A stretch of DNA of 64,000 nucleotides from JAFGCL01 sp964423835. GTDB lineage: Bacteria; Chloroflexota; Dehalococcoidia; UBA2247; RBG-13-53-26. Each line of letters opens with the position of its first letter. The first letter of the stretch is position 1. Below the pieces are notes generated by a model, which was not told the DNA's origin, did not search any database, and saw only the letters and a program-made list of their open reading frames with translations. Shown in pieces: positions 7,917 to 16,611 of this stretch. Location of the stretch: positions 86,299-150,298 of the forward strand of contig CAYRGJ010000004.1 of assembly GCA_964423835.1 (NCBI GenBank), read 5' to 3'. Both the position numbers and the translations under genes were made by a program.

Positions 7917-8313
7917 CCCGGCAGGCGCTCTTCCAGCGGCACTTGGTGAGGCACAGAGACGTGGGCACCTTCCGCTTGATGCGGGCCATGAACTGGGCCC
8001 CGGTCAGGCGGTCCCCGTAGTCCGCCTCCAGCGTCTTCAGCACTATGGCGTCCCACTTGCGGACGGCGGTCTCGTCGCCGTCCGGGCTCTGGCAGCGGTC
8101 GCCCTTGCAGAGAGGGCATTCCTGGCAGAGATCGTCGGCGCCCTCCACCACCTCTATGACCAAGTCGGACTCTGCCTCCAGGGACTGCTTGATCAGCGCG
8201 GCCAGCGCGCCGAACGCCTGGCCCCGCTCAAAGGTCTCCAGGACCAGGAACGGCTGGCACATGATGTGGTGCGGCCGCAGTCTGAGGTCCGCCGGTTCCC
8301 GCGTGGTGGTCAT
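7894..8313 (-). CDS. DUF1284 domain-containing protein
   Basis: 139-residue protein opening with LRLRPHHIMC, the DUF1284 hallmark, followed by a Cys cluster CQECPLCKGDRC and a C-terminal CLTKCRWKSAC. The Cys pattern suggests metal or Fe-S binding, which is inference. The ATG at 8313 sits behind GGAGG. Transcribed convergently with the preceding gene, with only 26 bases between stops. Function unknown; proteins of this family often occur singly, as here. Confidence 0.8.
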   Translation of the reverse strand: MTTTREPADLRLRPHHIMCQPFLVLETFERGQAFGALAALIKQSLEAESDLVIEVVEGADDLCQECPLCKGDRCQSPDGDETAVRKWDAIVLKTLEADYGDRLTGAQFMARIKRKVPTSLCLTKCRWKSACRGPSTRQR

Positions 8314-8388
8314 GGATTCCTATCCTCCGCTGCGCGCTGATTCCAGGGTTGCCGCCATATTATACCAGCGGGGGGCAACGGCCCGATG

Positions 8389-8417
8389 TTGAAAAGGGCT
8401 CTGGGGCCGTCTAGAAT
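8389..8417 (+). promoter_or_regulatory. sigma70-like promoter for hbd
   Basis: TTGAAA, exactly 17 nt, TAGAAT; the -10 ends 33 bases before the ATG at 8450. Confidence 0.65.
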
Positions 8418-8449
8418 TAGAAACCGACCCCAAATATAAGGAGGCGAGA

Positions 8450-9319
8450 ATGGAAATCAAGAAGGTATGCGTAATCGGCGCCGGCACCATGGGCAACGGC
8501 ATCACCCAGGTAGTGGCGCAGGCCGGCTATGACACGGCCATGGTGGACATCAAGCAGGAGTTCCTGGACCGGGGCCTGAACGCCATCAAGGGCAGCCTGG
8601 CGCGGGTGGTCAAGAAGGGCACTATCACCCAGGCGGATGCGGACCAGATCGTGGGCCGCATCAAGACCACCACCGACATGAAGGCCGGCGCCGGGGATGC
8701 CGACTATGTCATCGAGGCTGTGTTCGAGAGGGCCGAGGTCAAGCAGCCGGTGCTCAAGCAGCTGGACGAGATCTGCCCGGAGAGGACCATCATAGCCTCC
8801 AACACCTCCTCCATCCCCATCAGCCTGCTGTCTTCGGCCACGAAGCGGCCGCAGAAGGTGGTGGGCCTGCATTTCTTTAACCCCGTGCCGGTGATGAAGC
8901 TGATCGAGGTGGTGAAGTCCCTGACCGTGGCCGAGGAGACCATCGCCGTCAGCGTGGCCCTGGGCAAGTCGCTGGGCAAGGAGCCGGTGGTGGTCAAGGA
9001 CGCCCCGGGCTTCATCGCCAACCGCATCGCCAACCTGGCGGCCAACGAGGCGCTCAAGGTCCTGGAAGAGGGCCTGGCCTCCGCCGAGGACATCGACAAG
9101 GTCTGCCGGCTGGCCTTCAACTGGCCCATGGGGCTGCTGCAGATGACGGACCTGGTGGGAACGGACGTGGTCATGGACCTGGCCGAGTCCATCTACAAGG
9201 AGACCGGCTGGGAGCGGTACAAGCCGGCGCCCATCCTCAAGCGGATGGTGGAGAGCGGCTACCTGGGGAACAAGAACAACAAGGGCATCTACACCCTGTT
9301 CGGGCCCAAGCCGCAGTAG
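8450..9319 (+). CDS. hbd: 3-hydroxybutyryl-CoA dehydrogenase
   Basis: 289-residue NAD(P)-dependent 3-hydroxyacyl-CoA dehydrogenase. The Rossmann motif GAGTMG spans residues 10-15; the catalytic His141-Glu153 pair lies in GLHFFNPVPVMKLIE; Ser120 sits in SNTSS. The C-terminal dimerisation domain is full length (family about 280-290). The start is backed by AAGGAGG. It would oxidise 3-hydroxybutyryl-CoA, the hydration product of crotonyl-CoA, to acetoacetyl-CoA, linking the abfD cluster upstream to thiolases in the window. An SDR gene follows at 125 bases. Confidence 0.92.
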   Translation: MEIKKVCVIGAGTMGNGITQVVAQAGYDTAMVDIKQEFLDRGLNAIKGSLARVVKKGTITQADADQIVGRIKTTTDMKAGAGDADYVIEAVFERAEVKQPVLKQLDEICPERTIIASNTSSIPISLLSSATKRPQKVVGLHFFNPVPVMKLIEVVKSLTVAEETIAVSVALGKSLGKEPVVVKDAPGFIANRIANLAANEALKVLEEGLASAEDIDKVCRLAFNWPMGLLQMTDLVGTDVVMDLAESIYKETGWERYKPAPILKRMVESGYLGNKNNKGIYTLFGPKPQ

Positions 9320-9353
9320 CCAGCGCTCGGTTGCGCTGAACAACGGGATAGCC

Positions 9354-9383
9354 GGCGCCGCCGGGGCCAAAGCCGGCGGCGCC
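9354..9383 (+). other. strong intergenic hairpin between hbd and SDR
   Basis: Perfect 11-bp inverted repeat (GGCGCCGCCGG / CCGGCGGCGCC) with an 8-nt loop, 35 bases after the hbd stop. There is no clear U-run, so it may act as an mRNA-stabilising or weak attenuating structure rather than a full terminator. Confidence 0.45.
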
Positions 9384-9443
9384 CGGTGCGGCGCTTTGCC
9401 GGCGGGGGCCGGTACTTCTGGAGACAAGGAGAAGAGGACGGAG

Positions 9444-10211
9444 ATGATACTGGACCAGTTCAGGCTTGATGGGAAAGCGGCCATAGTCACCGGCGGAGGA
9501 GGAGGGATGGGCCGGGCCATATCGGCGGCCCTGGCCGAGGTGGGCGCCGCGGTGACCGTCGCGGACGTGGTGGCCGAGGCCGGGCAGCAGACCGCCGACG
9601 AGGTCAAGAAGGCCGGCGGCAAGGCCATCTTCTTCAAGGTGGACCTGGGCAAGAAGAGCGAGATCGAGGCCATGGTGGAGACCACCGTGAAGGAGTTCGG
9701 CAGCGTCGACATCCTGATCAACAACGCCGGCATCCAGCTGGCCAAGCCCTTCATCGACCTCACCGAGGAGGACTGGCACCGGGTCATGAACATCAACCTG
9801 ACCAGCATCTTCCTGTGCTCGCAGGCGGCCGGCCGGCACATGATCAAGCAGGGCCACGGCAAGGTCATCAACATCGCCTCCAACGGCGGGCTGAGGGCCG
9901 CCACCAACCAGTCCGTCTACTGCGTCAGCAAGGCCGGGGTGGTGATGCTCACCATGGCCCTGGCCAACGAGTGGGCCAGGCACAACATCCGGGTCAACGC
10001 CATCGCCCCGGGGTATTTCCGGACGCCGTTCTCCGCCAAGGCCACCGAGGATGAGAAGACGGCCGCCAAGCTGCTGGGCCAGATCCCGCTGCGCCGCTTT
10101 GGCGAGCCGAAGGACCTGGGCCCGCTGGTGGTCTACCTGGCCTCGCCGGCCTGCGACTACATGACCGGAGAGACCGTCCTCTTCGATGGCGGGCACCTCT
10201 GCCACCTGTGA
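9444..10211 (+). CDS. SDR family oxidoreductase (FabG-like)
   Basis: 255-residue classical short-chain dehydrogenase. The cofactor loop is TGGGGGMGRA (16-25), followed by NNAG at 93-96 and catalytic Ser146, Tyr159 and Lys163 (YCVSK). The ATG at 9444 is preferred; the longer upstream frame has no family similarity and an AAGGAG lies upstream of the ATG. Downstream of hbd with 125 bases and a hairpin between. A 3-oxoacyl or alcohol substrate is likely, but specificity cannot be read from the sequence. Confidence 0.9.
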   Translation: MILDQFRLDGKAAIVTGGGGGMGRAISAALAEVGAAVTVADVVAEAGQQTADEVKKAGGKAIFFKVDLGKKSEIEAMVETTVKEFGSVDILINNAGIQLAKPFIDLTEEDWHRVMNINLTSIFLCSQAAGRHMIKQGHGKVINIASNGGLRAATNQSVYCVSKAGVVMLTMALANEWARHNIRVNAIAPGYFRTPFSAKATEDEKTAAKLLGQIPLRRFGEPKDLGPLVVYLASPACDYMTGETVLFDGGHLCHL

Positions 10212-10292
10212 CCCCGGAAGCGGCGATGCCGGGCCCGCGGCCGCCGCGCCGGGCGCCCCGGCTGCCACCGATCTTGTGACGGGCTGAGCACT

Positions 10293-10982
10293 TTGAAGAT
10301 AGCTGACAGAGTCCGACAGGCCAGCTTCCTGCGTCGGGAAAACCGCTTTGCCTGCCTGGTGAAGCTGGGCGGCAGCATCGCCATGGCCCACCTGCCCAGC
10401 ACGGGCCGGATGGAGGCGGTGCTCACCCCCGGCCGCACCGTGTTCGTGGCCGAGAGGTCATCGCCCAACCGGACCACCAGGTGGGACGTGGTCACGGCCT
10501 CCGTGGGCGATACCTTTGTGTCCCTCGACGACCGTTTGCCCGTACGGCTGGTCAATGAGGCCCTGCTGCAGAAGTCGCTGCCCCAGTTCGCCCACTACAC
10601 CTCCATCCGCCGGGAGGTGCCGCGCGGCCGCAGCCGCCTGGACTTCCTCCTCAGCAGCCGCATCGCGGAGTGCTTCCTGAACGTCAAGTCGGTGGCCCTG
10701 GTGCGCCGCGGCATGGCTTACTTCCCGGACGCGCCCTCGGAGCGCGGCCGGCTCCAGGTGGAAAGCCTGGTCTGGGCCAAGAAGGAGGGGTACGAGGTGG
10801 CGATGATGTTCGTCATCCAGCGCGAGGACGCGGAAGGCTTCTCCCCCGATGACGAGTTGGACCCGGAGTTCAGCCGGGCGCTGCGGCTGGCCCAGATCAA
10901 GGGGCTCTCCATATACGCCTACAAATGCCGGGTGAAGCCCAACGAGATCGAGCTGGCCGGACAGGTGCCGGTCCGGCTCTAG
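10293..10982 (+). CDS. sfsA: SfsA family DNA/RNA-binding protein
   Basis: 229-residue SfsA homologue. Recognisable blocks are RRENRFACLV, HLPSTGRM, NVKSVALVRRG, FPDAPSERG and FVIQREDAEGFSPDDELDP, covering the N-terminal OB fold and the C-terminal nuclease-like core. Start is TTG at 10293; no upstream ATG is available. SfsA was named for maltose-gene stimulation in E. coli and binds nucleic acid; its biological role is unsettled. The next gene starts five bases after its stop. Confidence 0.9.
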   Translation: MKIADRVRQASFLRRENRFACLVKLGGSIAMAHLPSTGRMEAVLTPGRTVFVAERSSPNRTTRWDVVTASVGDTFVSLDDRLPVRLVNEALLQKSLPQFAHYTSIRREVPRGRSRLDFLLSSRIAECFLNVKSVALVRRGMAYFPDAPSERGRLQVESLVWAKKEGYEVAMMFVIQREDAEGFSPDDELDPEFSRALRLAQIKGLSIYAYKCRVKPNEIELAGQVPVRL

Positions 10983-10987
10983 CGGCC

Positions 10988-11722
10988 ATGGGCCAGCTTG
11001 ACCCTGTCAGCCCTCAGGCGGGTGGCCGCCGCACGGACATACTGCTCGCGGTCTACCATCTGCTGCAGGAGCGCTACGGCCCCCAGGGCTGGTGGCCGGC
11101 GGACACCCCCCTGGAGATGATCGTCGGCGCTATACTCACCCAGTCCGCGGCCTGGACCAACGTGGAGAAGGCCATCGCCAACCTCAAGTCCGCCGGCGTC
11201 CTCACCGTGGCCGGCCTGCGGGATACCCCCCGCGAGGAGCTGGCCCGGCTGATCTACCCCTCGGGCTACTACAACGTCAAGGCCGGCAAGATACGGGCCT
11301 TCATGGACTGGCTGGTGGAGGGGTATGGCGGTGACCTGGACCGGCTGTTCGCGCTGGATGCTGCGGCCATGAGGCGCGAGCTCCTCTCCGTCCATGGCAT
11401 CGGGGAGGAGACCGCCGACTCCATTGTCCTCTATGGCGCCGGCCGGCCGGTGTTCGTCATCGACGCCTATACCCGGCGCATCGTATCGCGCCTGGGCCTG
11501 GCCCCCCGCCGGAGCACTTATGCCGCCTTCCAGGACGTCTTCATGAGGCATCTGCCCCGCGACGAAGCCCTCTTCAACGAGTACCACGCCCTGCTGGTGC
11601 AGCACGGGAAGAGCGTCTGCCGCCAGGCGCCGCGGTGCGCCGGTTGCTGCCTGGCGGGGCCATGTCCCAGGCGCGGCGTGGCGCCCCGAAGGCCCCGCCC
11701 GCTCCCGAACGTGGGCCTTTGA
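10988..11722 (+). CDS. endonuclease III-like base-excision glycosylase
   Basis: 244-residue HhH-GPD protein with a C-terminal [4Fe-4S] loop of spacing Cys-X5-Cys-X2-Cys-X5-Cys. The helix-hairpin-helix VHGIGEETADSIVL carries Glu141 where Nth has its Schiff-base Lys120, while the catalytic Asp is kept (Asp159 in VIDAYTRR). That suggests a monofunctional glycosylase rather than a bifunctional lyase. The start at 10988, just after the sfsA stop, is chosen over an upstream GTG or ATG within sfsA. The Pro/Arg-rich tail after the cluster is probably disordered. Confidence 0.85.
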   Translation: MGQLDPVSPQAGGRRTDILLAVYHLLQERYGPQGWWPADTPLEMIVGAILTQSAAWTNVEKAIANLKSAGVLTVAGLRDTPREELARLIYPSGYYNVKAGKIRAFMDWLVEGYGGDLDRLFALDAAAMRRELLSVHGIGEETADSIVLYGAGRPVFVIDAYTRRIVSRLGLAPRRSTYAAFQDVFMRHLPRDEALFNEYHALLVQHGKSVCRQAPRCAGCCLAGPCPRRGVAPRRPRPLPNVGL

Positions 11723-11748
11723 TCTCGGACCGTGGCTGACCGTATAAT
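11719..11748 (+). promoter_or_regulatory. sigma70-like promoter for HMGS-like/thiolase operon
   Basis: TTGATC, 18-nt spacer, perfect TATAAT. It overlaps the last codons of the upstream gene and lies 56 bases before the ATG at 11805. Confidence 0.65.
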
Positions 11749-11804
11749 GATACTTGGCCTCACTGCATTCTGGAGCCGAAACCCAAGAATAGAAAGGAGA
11801 GAAT

Positions 11805-13244
11805 ATGGCCGGAATAGTTTCTTACGGGGCCTATATCCCCATGTACAGGCTCAGCCGGGCGATCCTGGGCCAGGTGTGGGGCGGTGGTGGAAAGGGTGAA
11901 AAAGCCATATGCAACTGCGATGAGGACAGCATCACCATGGCGGTTGAAGCCGCCACGGACTGCCTCAAGGGCACGGATCGCAAGACCGTGGACGCCCTCT
12001 ACTTTGCCAGCACGACAGCGCCGTTCAAGGAAAAGCAGTCCGCCAGCTTCGTGGCGGCGGCCCTGGACCTGCCCCTGAGCGTGGCCACCAGCGATTTCGG
12101 CAACTCTCTTCGGGCCGGAACGCTGGCCATGCGGGCGGCCCTGGACGCTGTGAAGGCCGGGTCCGCCAAGAAAGCCCTGGTGGTGGTCGCGGACTGCCGG
12201 CTGCCGGCGCCGAACACCGCCGGAGAGAGCGCCCTGGGCGATGGCGCCGCGGCCCTGCTCATCGGGTCCGAGGACGTCGCCGTGGAGTTTGAGGCCAGCG
12301 CCTACACCTACAGCGAGTTCCTGGACGTGTGGCGACTGGAGACCGACCGGTTCCAGCGCCAGTGGGAAGAGCGCTTCATCCTGGACGAAGGCTACGAAGG
12401 CCACATGAAGAAAGCCATTCCCGCATTCCTGAAGGCCAATAAGGCCACGGCCAAGGACTTCGCCAAGGCCGCTCTCTACGGCCCCAACGCCAGGAGCCTC
12501 CAGGCGGTGGCGACTGCGGTAGGGGTTGACCCCAAGGCCCAGCTGCAACAGCCGCTGTACGACAGCGTTGGCCACACTGGCGCCGCCATGGCCCTGATGA
12601 CCCTGGTGGCGGCCCTGGAGGACGCCAAGCCGGGCGACAAGATCCTCTTCGGCAACTGGGGTGATGGCACCGACATCCACTCGCTCAAGGTGACCCCGGC
12701 CATCGAAAAGATCAAAGACCGCAGAGCGATCAAGAGGCACCTGGCCTCGAAGGTGATGCTGGAGACCTACGGAAAGTACATTACTTTTCGGAACCTTATG
12801 TGGTCTGACGACGGTCCGTCCTGGCAGACCCCGCCGCCGATGACCAGACCGCGGACGGCCCTGACGGCCATTTGGAGAGACCGCAACTGGGTGTACCGCT
12901 GCCACGGGCACCACTGCACCAAGTGCGGCAAGACCCAGTTCCCGCTGCAGAAGCGCTGCATGTACTGCCAGGCTGAGGAGAAGTTCCTGGAGGAAGTCCC
13001 GCTGTCCGACCGCAAGGGGGTCCTCTTCACCTACAGCATGGATGAGAGGACGGCGGTCACCGACCCGCCCAACATCCTGGGCGCCATCAACCTGGAAGGC
13101 GGCGTGCGCATATTCAGCCAGGTTACCGACCGGGACGTGAAGACGGTCAAGGTGGGGATGCCGATGGAGATGACCTTCCGGAGGATCCACGATGCTCTGG
13201 GCGTGCACAACTACTTCTGGAAATGCCGGCCGGCCAGGGACTAA
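11805..13244 (+). CDS. HMG-CoA synthase-like protein fused to Zn-ribbon/OB domain
   Basis: 479-residue fusion. Residues 1 to about 330 form a thiolase-fold HMG-CoA-synthase-like domain (MAGIVSYGAYIPMYR start, SALGDGAAALLIG, DSVGHTGAAMAL with the catalytic His). Then come a Zn ribbon (HHCTKCGKTQF...CMYC) and an OB fold, as in DUF35 proteins. The acylated Cys expected before the AGT turn is missing: the stretch is DFGNSLRAGT (98-106), with no Cys from about residue 54 to 138. It may condense without a covalent intermediate, or serve as scaffold for the adjacent thiolase. The start follows AAAGGAG. A complete thiolase follows 24 bases later. Confidence 0.85.
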   Translation: MAGIVSYGAYIPMYRLSRAILGQVWGGGGKGEKAICNCDEDSITMAVEAATDCLKGTDRKTVDALYFASTTAPFKEKQSASFVAAALDLPLSVATSDFGNSLRAGTLAMRAALDAVKAGSAKKALVVVADCRLPAPNTAGESALGDGAAALLIGSEDVAVEFEASAYTYSEFLDVWRLETDRFQRQWEERFILDEGYEGHMKKAIPAFLKANKATAKDFAKAALYGPNARSLQAVATAVGVDPKAQLQQPLYDSVGHTGAAMALMTLVAALEDAKPGDKILFGNWGDGTDIHSLKVTPAIEKIKDRRAIKRHLASKVMLETYGKYITFRNLMWSDDGPSWQTPPPMTRPRTALTAIWRDRNWVYRCHGHHCTKCGKTQFPLQKRCMYCQAEEKFLEEVPLSDRKGVLFTYSMDERTAVTDPPNILGAINLEGGVRIFSQVTDRDVKTVKVGMPMEMTFRRIHDALGVHNYFWKCRPARD

Positions 13245-13268
13245 GGGCGGAGTTAGGAAAGGAGAGCG

Positions 13269-14480
13269 ATGGCAGAGAGCATTAAAGATAAAGTCGCTAT
13301 CGTGGGCATGGGCTGCACCAAGTTCGGGGAGCGGTGGGACGCCGACGCCAAGGACATGATCACCGAGGCCGTCGACGAGGCCCTCCAGGATGCCGGGGTG
13401 GAGCTCAAGCAGATAGAGGCCATATGGCAGGGGACCCAGTGGGGCACCCAGCTTTCTGAGGGCGGCGTGGCTACCGGCACCCTGGTCTCCGGCACGCTGC
13501 AGACCCAGTACATTCCGGTGACCCGCGTGGAGAACGCCTGCGGCACCGGGGCCGAGTCCCTGCGGGGAGCCACCTTCGCCCTGGCGGCCAAGGGCTACGA
13601 CCTGGTCATGGCCGTGGGCGTGGAGAAGGTGAAGGACATGGGCTTCGGCGGGCTGCCGTCCGTGTGGATTGGCCGCTGGGAGCCGGTTTACGGCGCCTTC
13701 GGCACCGGCCCCGGCCGGTACGCCATGGCGGCCGTGGCCTACTTCTCCAAGTACGGCCTGAGCAATGAGGAAGGCAAGAGGGTGCTGGCCGAGATCTCGG
13801 TCAAGAGCCACTTCTACGGGGCCAAGAACCCCAAGTCGCACCTGAAGAGAGAGGTGACCATCGAGCAGGTGTTGAACGCCCCCATGATCGCCTGGCCGCT
13901 GGGCCTCTTCGACTGCTGCGGCGTGACCGACGGCGCTTCGGCCGCCATCCTGTGCCGGGCCGAGGACGCCCACAAGTACCGCAAGGACCCGGTCAACATC
14001 AAGGCCTTCGGCATGTCGGCCAGCCCGGGCTGGGGCAAAGAGCGCATTGACTACGACTTCACCTACTGGGATGCCACCCAGGCGGCGGCCAAGTCGGCCT
14101 ATGCCGAGGCCGGCATCAAGGACCCCCGCAAGGAGCTGGACATGGTAGAATTGCACGACTGCTTCAGCATCGCCGAGCTCATTGCCAGCGAGTCGATGCA
14201 GCTGTGCGAGACAGGGAAGTTCAAGGAGCAGATGACGGCTACCCGGGCCTACTATCACGACGGCGAGATGCCAGTGAACATCAGCGGTGGCCTGAAGTCG
14301 TTCGGCCATCCCATCGGCGCCAGCGGCTGCCGCGAGGTGTACGAGATCTACAAGCAGATCCAGGGCAAGGCCGATACCCAGGCCCGCCAGGTGAAGGACG
14401 TGAAGCTGGGGCTGGCCCACAACCAGGGCGGGCACCCGGGCAAGTTCATCTGCGGCGTCACTGTGGTAGGCAGGCCCTAG
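13269..14480 (+). CDS. thiolase (acetyl-CoA acetyltransferase family)
   Basis: 403-residue thiolase with an apparently intact active site: Cys91 in VENACGTGAES, the GGLKSFGHPIGASG His motif, and HNQGGHPGKFICG near the C-terminus. Archaeal thiolases paired with an HMG-CoA synthase and a DUF35 protein form a channel complex; here the partner upstream is the HMGS/OB fusion, so a similar complex is inferred. The ATG at 13269 follows AAAGGAG. Substrate could be acetoacetyl-CoA or a longer 3-ketoacyl-CoA. Confidence 0.9.
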   Translation: MAESIKDKVAIVGMGCTKFGERWDADAKDMITEAVDEALQDAGVELKQIEAIWQGTQWGTQLSEGGVATGTLVSGTLQTQYIPVTRVENACGTGAESLRGATFALAAKGYDLVMAVGVEKVKDMGFGGLPSVWIGRWEPVYGAFGTGPGRYAMAAVAYFSKYGLSNEEGKRVLAEISVKSHFYGAKNPKSHLKREVTIEQVLNAPMIAWPLGLFDCCGVTDGASAAILCRAEDAHKYRKDPVNIKAFGMSASPGWGKERIDYDFTYWDATQAAAKSAYAEAGIKDPRKELDMVELHDCFSIAELIASESMQLCETGKFKEQMTATRAYYHDGEMPVNISGGLKSFGHPIGASGCREVYEIYKQIQGKADTQARQVKDVKLGLAHNQGGHPGKFICGVTVVGRP

Positions 14481-14522
14481 TACTTTAGCCAGCGGGATTC
14501 TGGTCAGGGGAGGTCTGTATAG

Positions 14523-15917
14523 GTGGCTGATGTCCAGCCTTTCTGTGGGCTGCGCTACAACGTCGAGGTAATCCGGGACGTCACCGCGGTCATCAGTCCT
14601 CCCTATGACATAATCTCGGCAGAGGAGCAGAAGGCCTATCACCAGCAGAGCCCATACAATGTGATCCGGCTGGAGGCCGGTGAGGAGTTCCCCACCGACT
14701 CTCCGCAGGACAACCGGTACACCAGGGCCGCGAATACACTCGAGAGCTGGCTCAAGGAGGGAGTCCTCATCCGCGAGCCAGCTCCCGCTTTTTACGTCTT
14801 CCAGCACCGCTTTGCCCAGGAGACCGGCATTAAGGAGCGCTGGGGCCTCACCGCCCGGGTGCGCATCGCCAGGCAGGGCAGCAACGCGGCCCGCCCCCAT
14901 GAGAGTGTGATGGAAGACCGCATCCTGGACCGCCTGAAGCTCTTGCGGGTGGCCCGGACCAACTTCAGCCCCATCATGGCCCTCATTGACCACGGCCGGG
15001 ACAACTTCACCAAGCTCCTGATGGAGACGGCCCGGGCCGGGCCGGACCTGACGGCCATGGACCATGAAGGGGTAGTGCACAACATGTGGGTCATCAGGGA
15101 CGAGAAGAGCATCGCCAGGATTACGTCCTGGTGCGCCAAGAAGTCCATCTACATAGCCGATGGCCACCACCGCTATGAAACGGCGGCTGCGTACGAGAGG
15201 GACAAGAAGGCGGCCGATCCCTACTGGAGCGGCGACGAGCCCTTCAACTTCGTGATGATGACCCTGATCGGCGGCAATGATCCCGGGCTCATAGCCCTGC
15301 CCACCCACCGCCTGGTGACCCTGCCCAGCAATGCTGTTGCGGCCGGCGCCGCAGGCGGCGTGGCCGGGAGCGTGGCGGTGGGCGGTGCGGTCCCGGCGCC
15401 CATCGCGTCACTGCGGGACAACCTCAACCGGCTGTTTCACATCGAGGATGTTGAGCCGCAGGGGGCCAGCCGCGCCTATGCGGTCAAGGGCTGGCTGCGG
15501 AACCTGGCCAAGCGGGGAAGGCGGCGCGCCGCCTTCGGCGTCTACGGGCTGGACAAGGACCACCTGTACGTGCTGCATCCGCGGCGCAAAGCCAGGCTGC
15601 AGAGCCTGATGCCCAGGGAGCGCAGCCGGGAGTGGAAGAGCCTGGATGTGTCCATGCTGCACTGGCTGGTCCTGCGGCAGATGCTGGGGGTCGACACTCC
15701 GCAGAAGGAGGCCGCCTACCTCCAGTACACCCGCGATCCCGTGGAGGCCACCGAGAAGGTGGACGCCGGCCAGTGCCAGCTGGCCTTCCTCATGAACCCC
15801 ATCGCCGTCCCGCGCATACTGGCGGTAGCCGATGCCGGCGAGAGGATGCCGCCGAAGTCCACCTACTTCCATCCCAAGCTGCCCACCGGCCTGGTGATGT
15901 ACCCTCTGTGGGACTGA
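14523..15917 (+). CDS. DUF1015 family protein
   Basis: 464-residue protein opening VQPFCGLRYNVEVIRDVTAV, then SPPYDIIS and the internal block IYIADGHHRYETA, all DUF1015 hallmarks. The family is widespread in anaerobes and Chloroflexota, and its biochemical role is not established to my knowledge. An Ala/Gly/Val-rich low-complexity insert lies between THRLVTLPSN and RDNLNRLF (about residues 265-290). Start is GTG at 14523 with GGGGAGG upstream. It follows the thiolase by 42 bases and converges on the CoA-transferase genes, with 15 bases between stops. Confidence 0.85.
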   Translation: MADVQPFCGLRYNVEVIRDVTAVISPPYDIISAEEQKAYHQQSPYNVIRLEAGEEFPTDSPQDNRYTRAANTLESWLKEGVLIREPAPAFYVFQHRFAQETGIKERWGLTARVRIARQGSNAARPHESVMEDRILDRLKLLRVARTNFSPIMALIDHGRDNFTKLLMETARAGPDLTAMDHEGVVHNMWVIRDEKSIARITSWCAKKSIYIADGHHRYETAAAYERDKKAADPYWSGDEPFNFVMMTLIGGNDPGLIALPTHRLVTLPSNAVAAGAAGGVAGSVAVGGAVPAPIASLRDNLNRLFHIEDVEPQGASRAYAVKGWLRNLAKRGRRRAAFGVYGLDKDHLYVLHPRRKARLQSLMPRERSREWKSLDVSMLHWLVLRQMLGVDTPQKEAAYLQYTRDPVEATEKVDAGQCQLAFLMNPIAVPRILAVADAGERMPPKSTYFHPKLPTGLVMYPLWD

Positions 15918-15932
15918 CGGGAACCGGCGTCA

Positions 15933-16601
15933 TCACAGTTCGATCTCGTGACAGTCAGGGCTCACGATCAGCCTGGGTTCCGTCAGCTGCTGTACCTCTC
16001 CGGGCGTCCAACCAGGCGCCACCTCTTTGAGGACCATGCCTTTCCTGGTGACCTCGATTACGGCGATGTCCGTCACCAGAAGGTCGACGCATTCCAACGC
16101 TGTCAGCTCGTAGCTGCACTCCTTCACGATCCTGGGCGCGCCTTCCTTGGTCACGTGATTCATGGCCACTATCAGCCGCTTGGCCCCCAGGGCCAGGTCC
16201 ATGGCCCCACCGATGGTGCCGATCTTCCTCTCCGGCACCAGCCAGTTGGCCAGGTCGCCCTTCTCGGACACCTGCAGCCCTCCCAGCACACAGAGATCCA
16301 GATGGCCTCCCCGGACGATAGAGAAGGACTCATCGTGGGCAAAGAAGCTGGTACCCGGAATGATAGTCACCGGTTGGCCTCCGGCATTCACGAAATCGGG
16401 GTCTCCTTCTCCGGCGGTGTGCACTTCGCCGAAACCCAGCACCCCGTTCTCGCTGTGGAAGACGACCTCCCTGCCGGCCGGCACGTAGTTGGAGGCCAGC
16501 ACGGGGATGCCAATGCCGAGATTGACGTAGTCGCCATCCTGGAACTCCCTGGCCACGCGCAGGGCCATGGTCTGCCTGTCCAGCTTGAGCTTGTCTGTCA
16601 T
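15933..16601 (-). CDS. 3-oxoacid CoA-transferase subunit B-like
   Basis: 222-residue beta subunit of a class I CoA-transferase. SENGVLGFG carries the catalytic Glu51 that forms the glutamyl-CoA thioester; GIGIPVLASNYV and GGHLDLCVLGGLQVSEKGDLANW are further family blocks. The ATG follows AAGGAGGGGAAG. It lies 10 bases downstream of the A subunit and ends the leftward acetone-carboxylase gene set, making acetoacetate the likely acceptor acid. 3-oxoadipate or other 3-oxoacids cannot be excluded. Confidence 0.9.
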   Translation of the reverse strand: MTDKLKLDRQTMALRVAREFQDGDYVNLGIGIPVLASNYVPAGREVVFHSENGVLGFGEVHTAGEGDPDFVNAGGQPVTIIPGTSFFAHDESFSIVRGGHLDLCVLGGLQVSEKGDLANWLVPERKIGTIGGAMDLALGAKRLIVAMNHVTKEGAPRIVKECSYELTALECVDLLVTDIAVIEVTRKGMVLKEVAPGWTPGEVQQLTEPRLIVSPDCHEIEL

Positions 16602-16611
16602 CTTCCCCTCC

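Noticed and set aside
11760..15308. 1182-residue open frame on the minus strand
   Set aside because: It lies antisense to three well-supported genes (HMGS-like, thiolase, DUF1015) and shows only the His/Gly/Leu/Val-rich composition of a shadow frame in GC-rich DNA.
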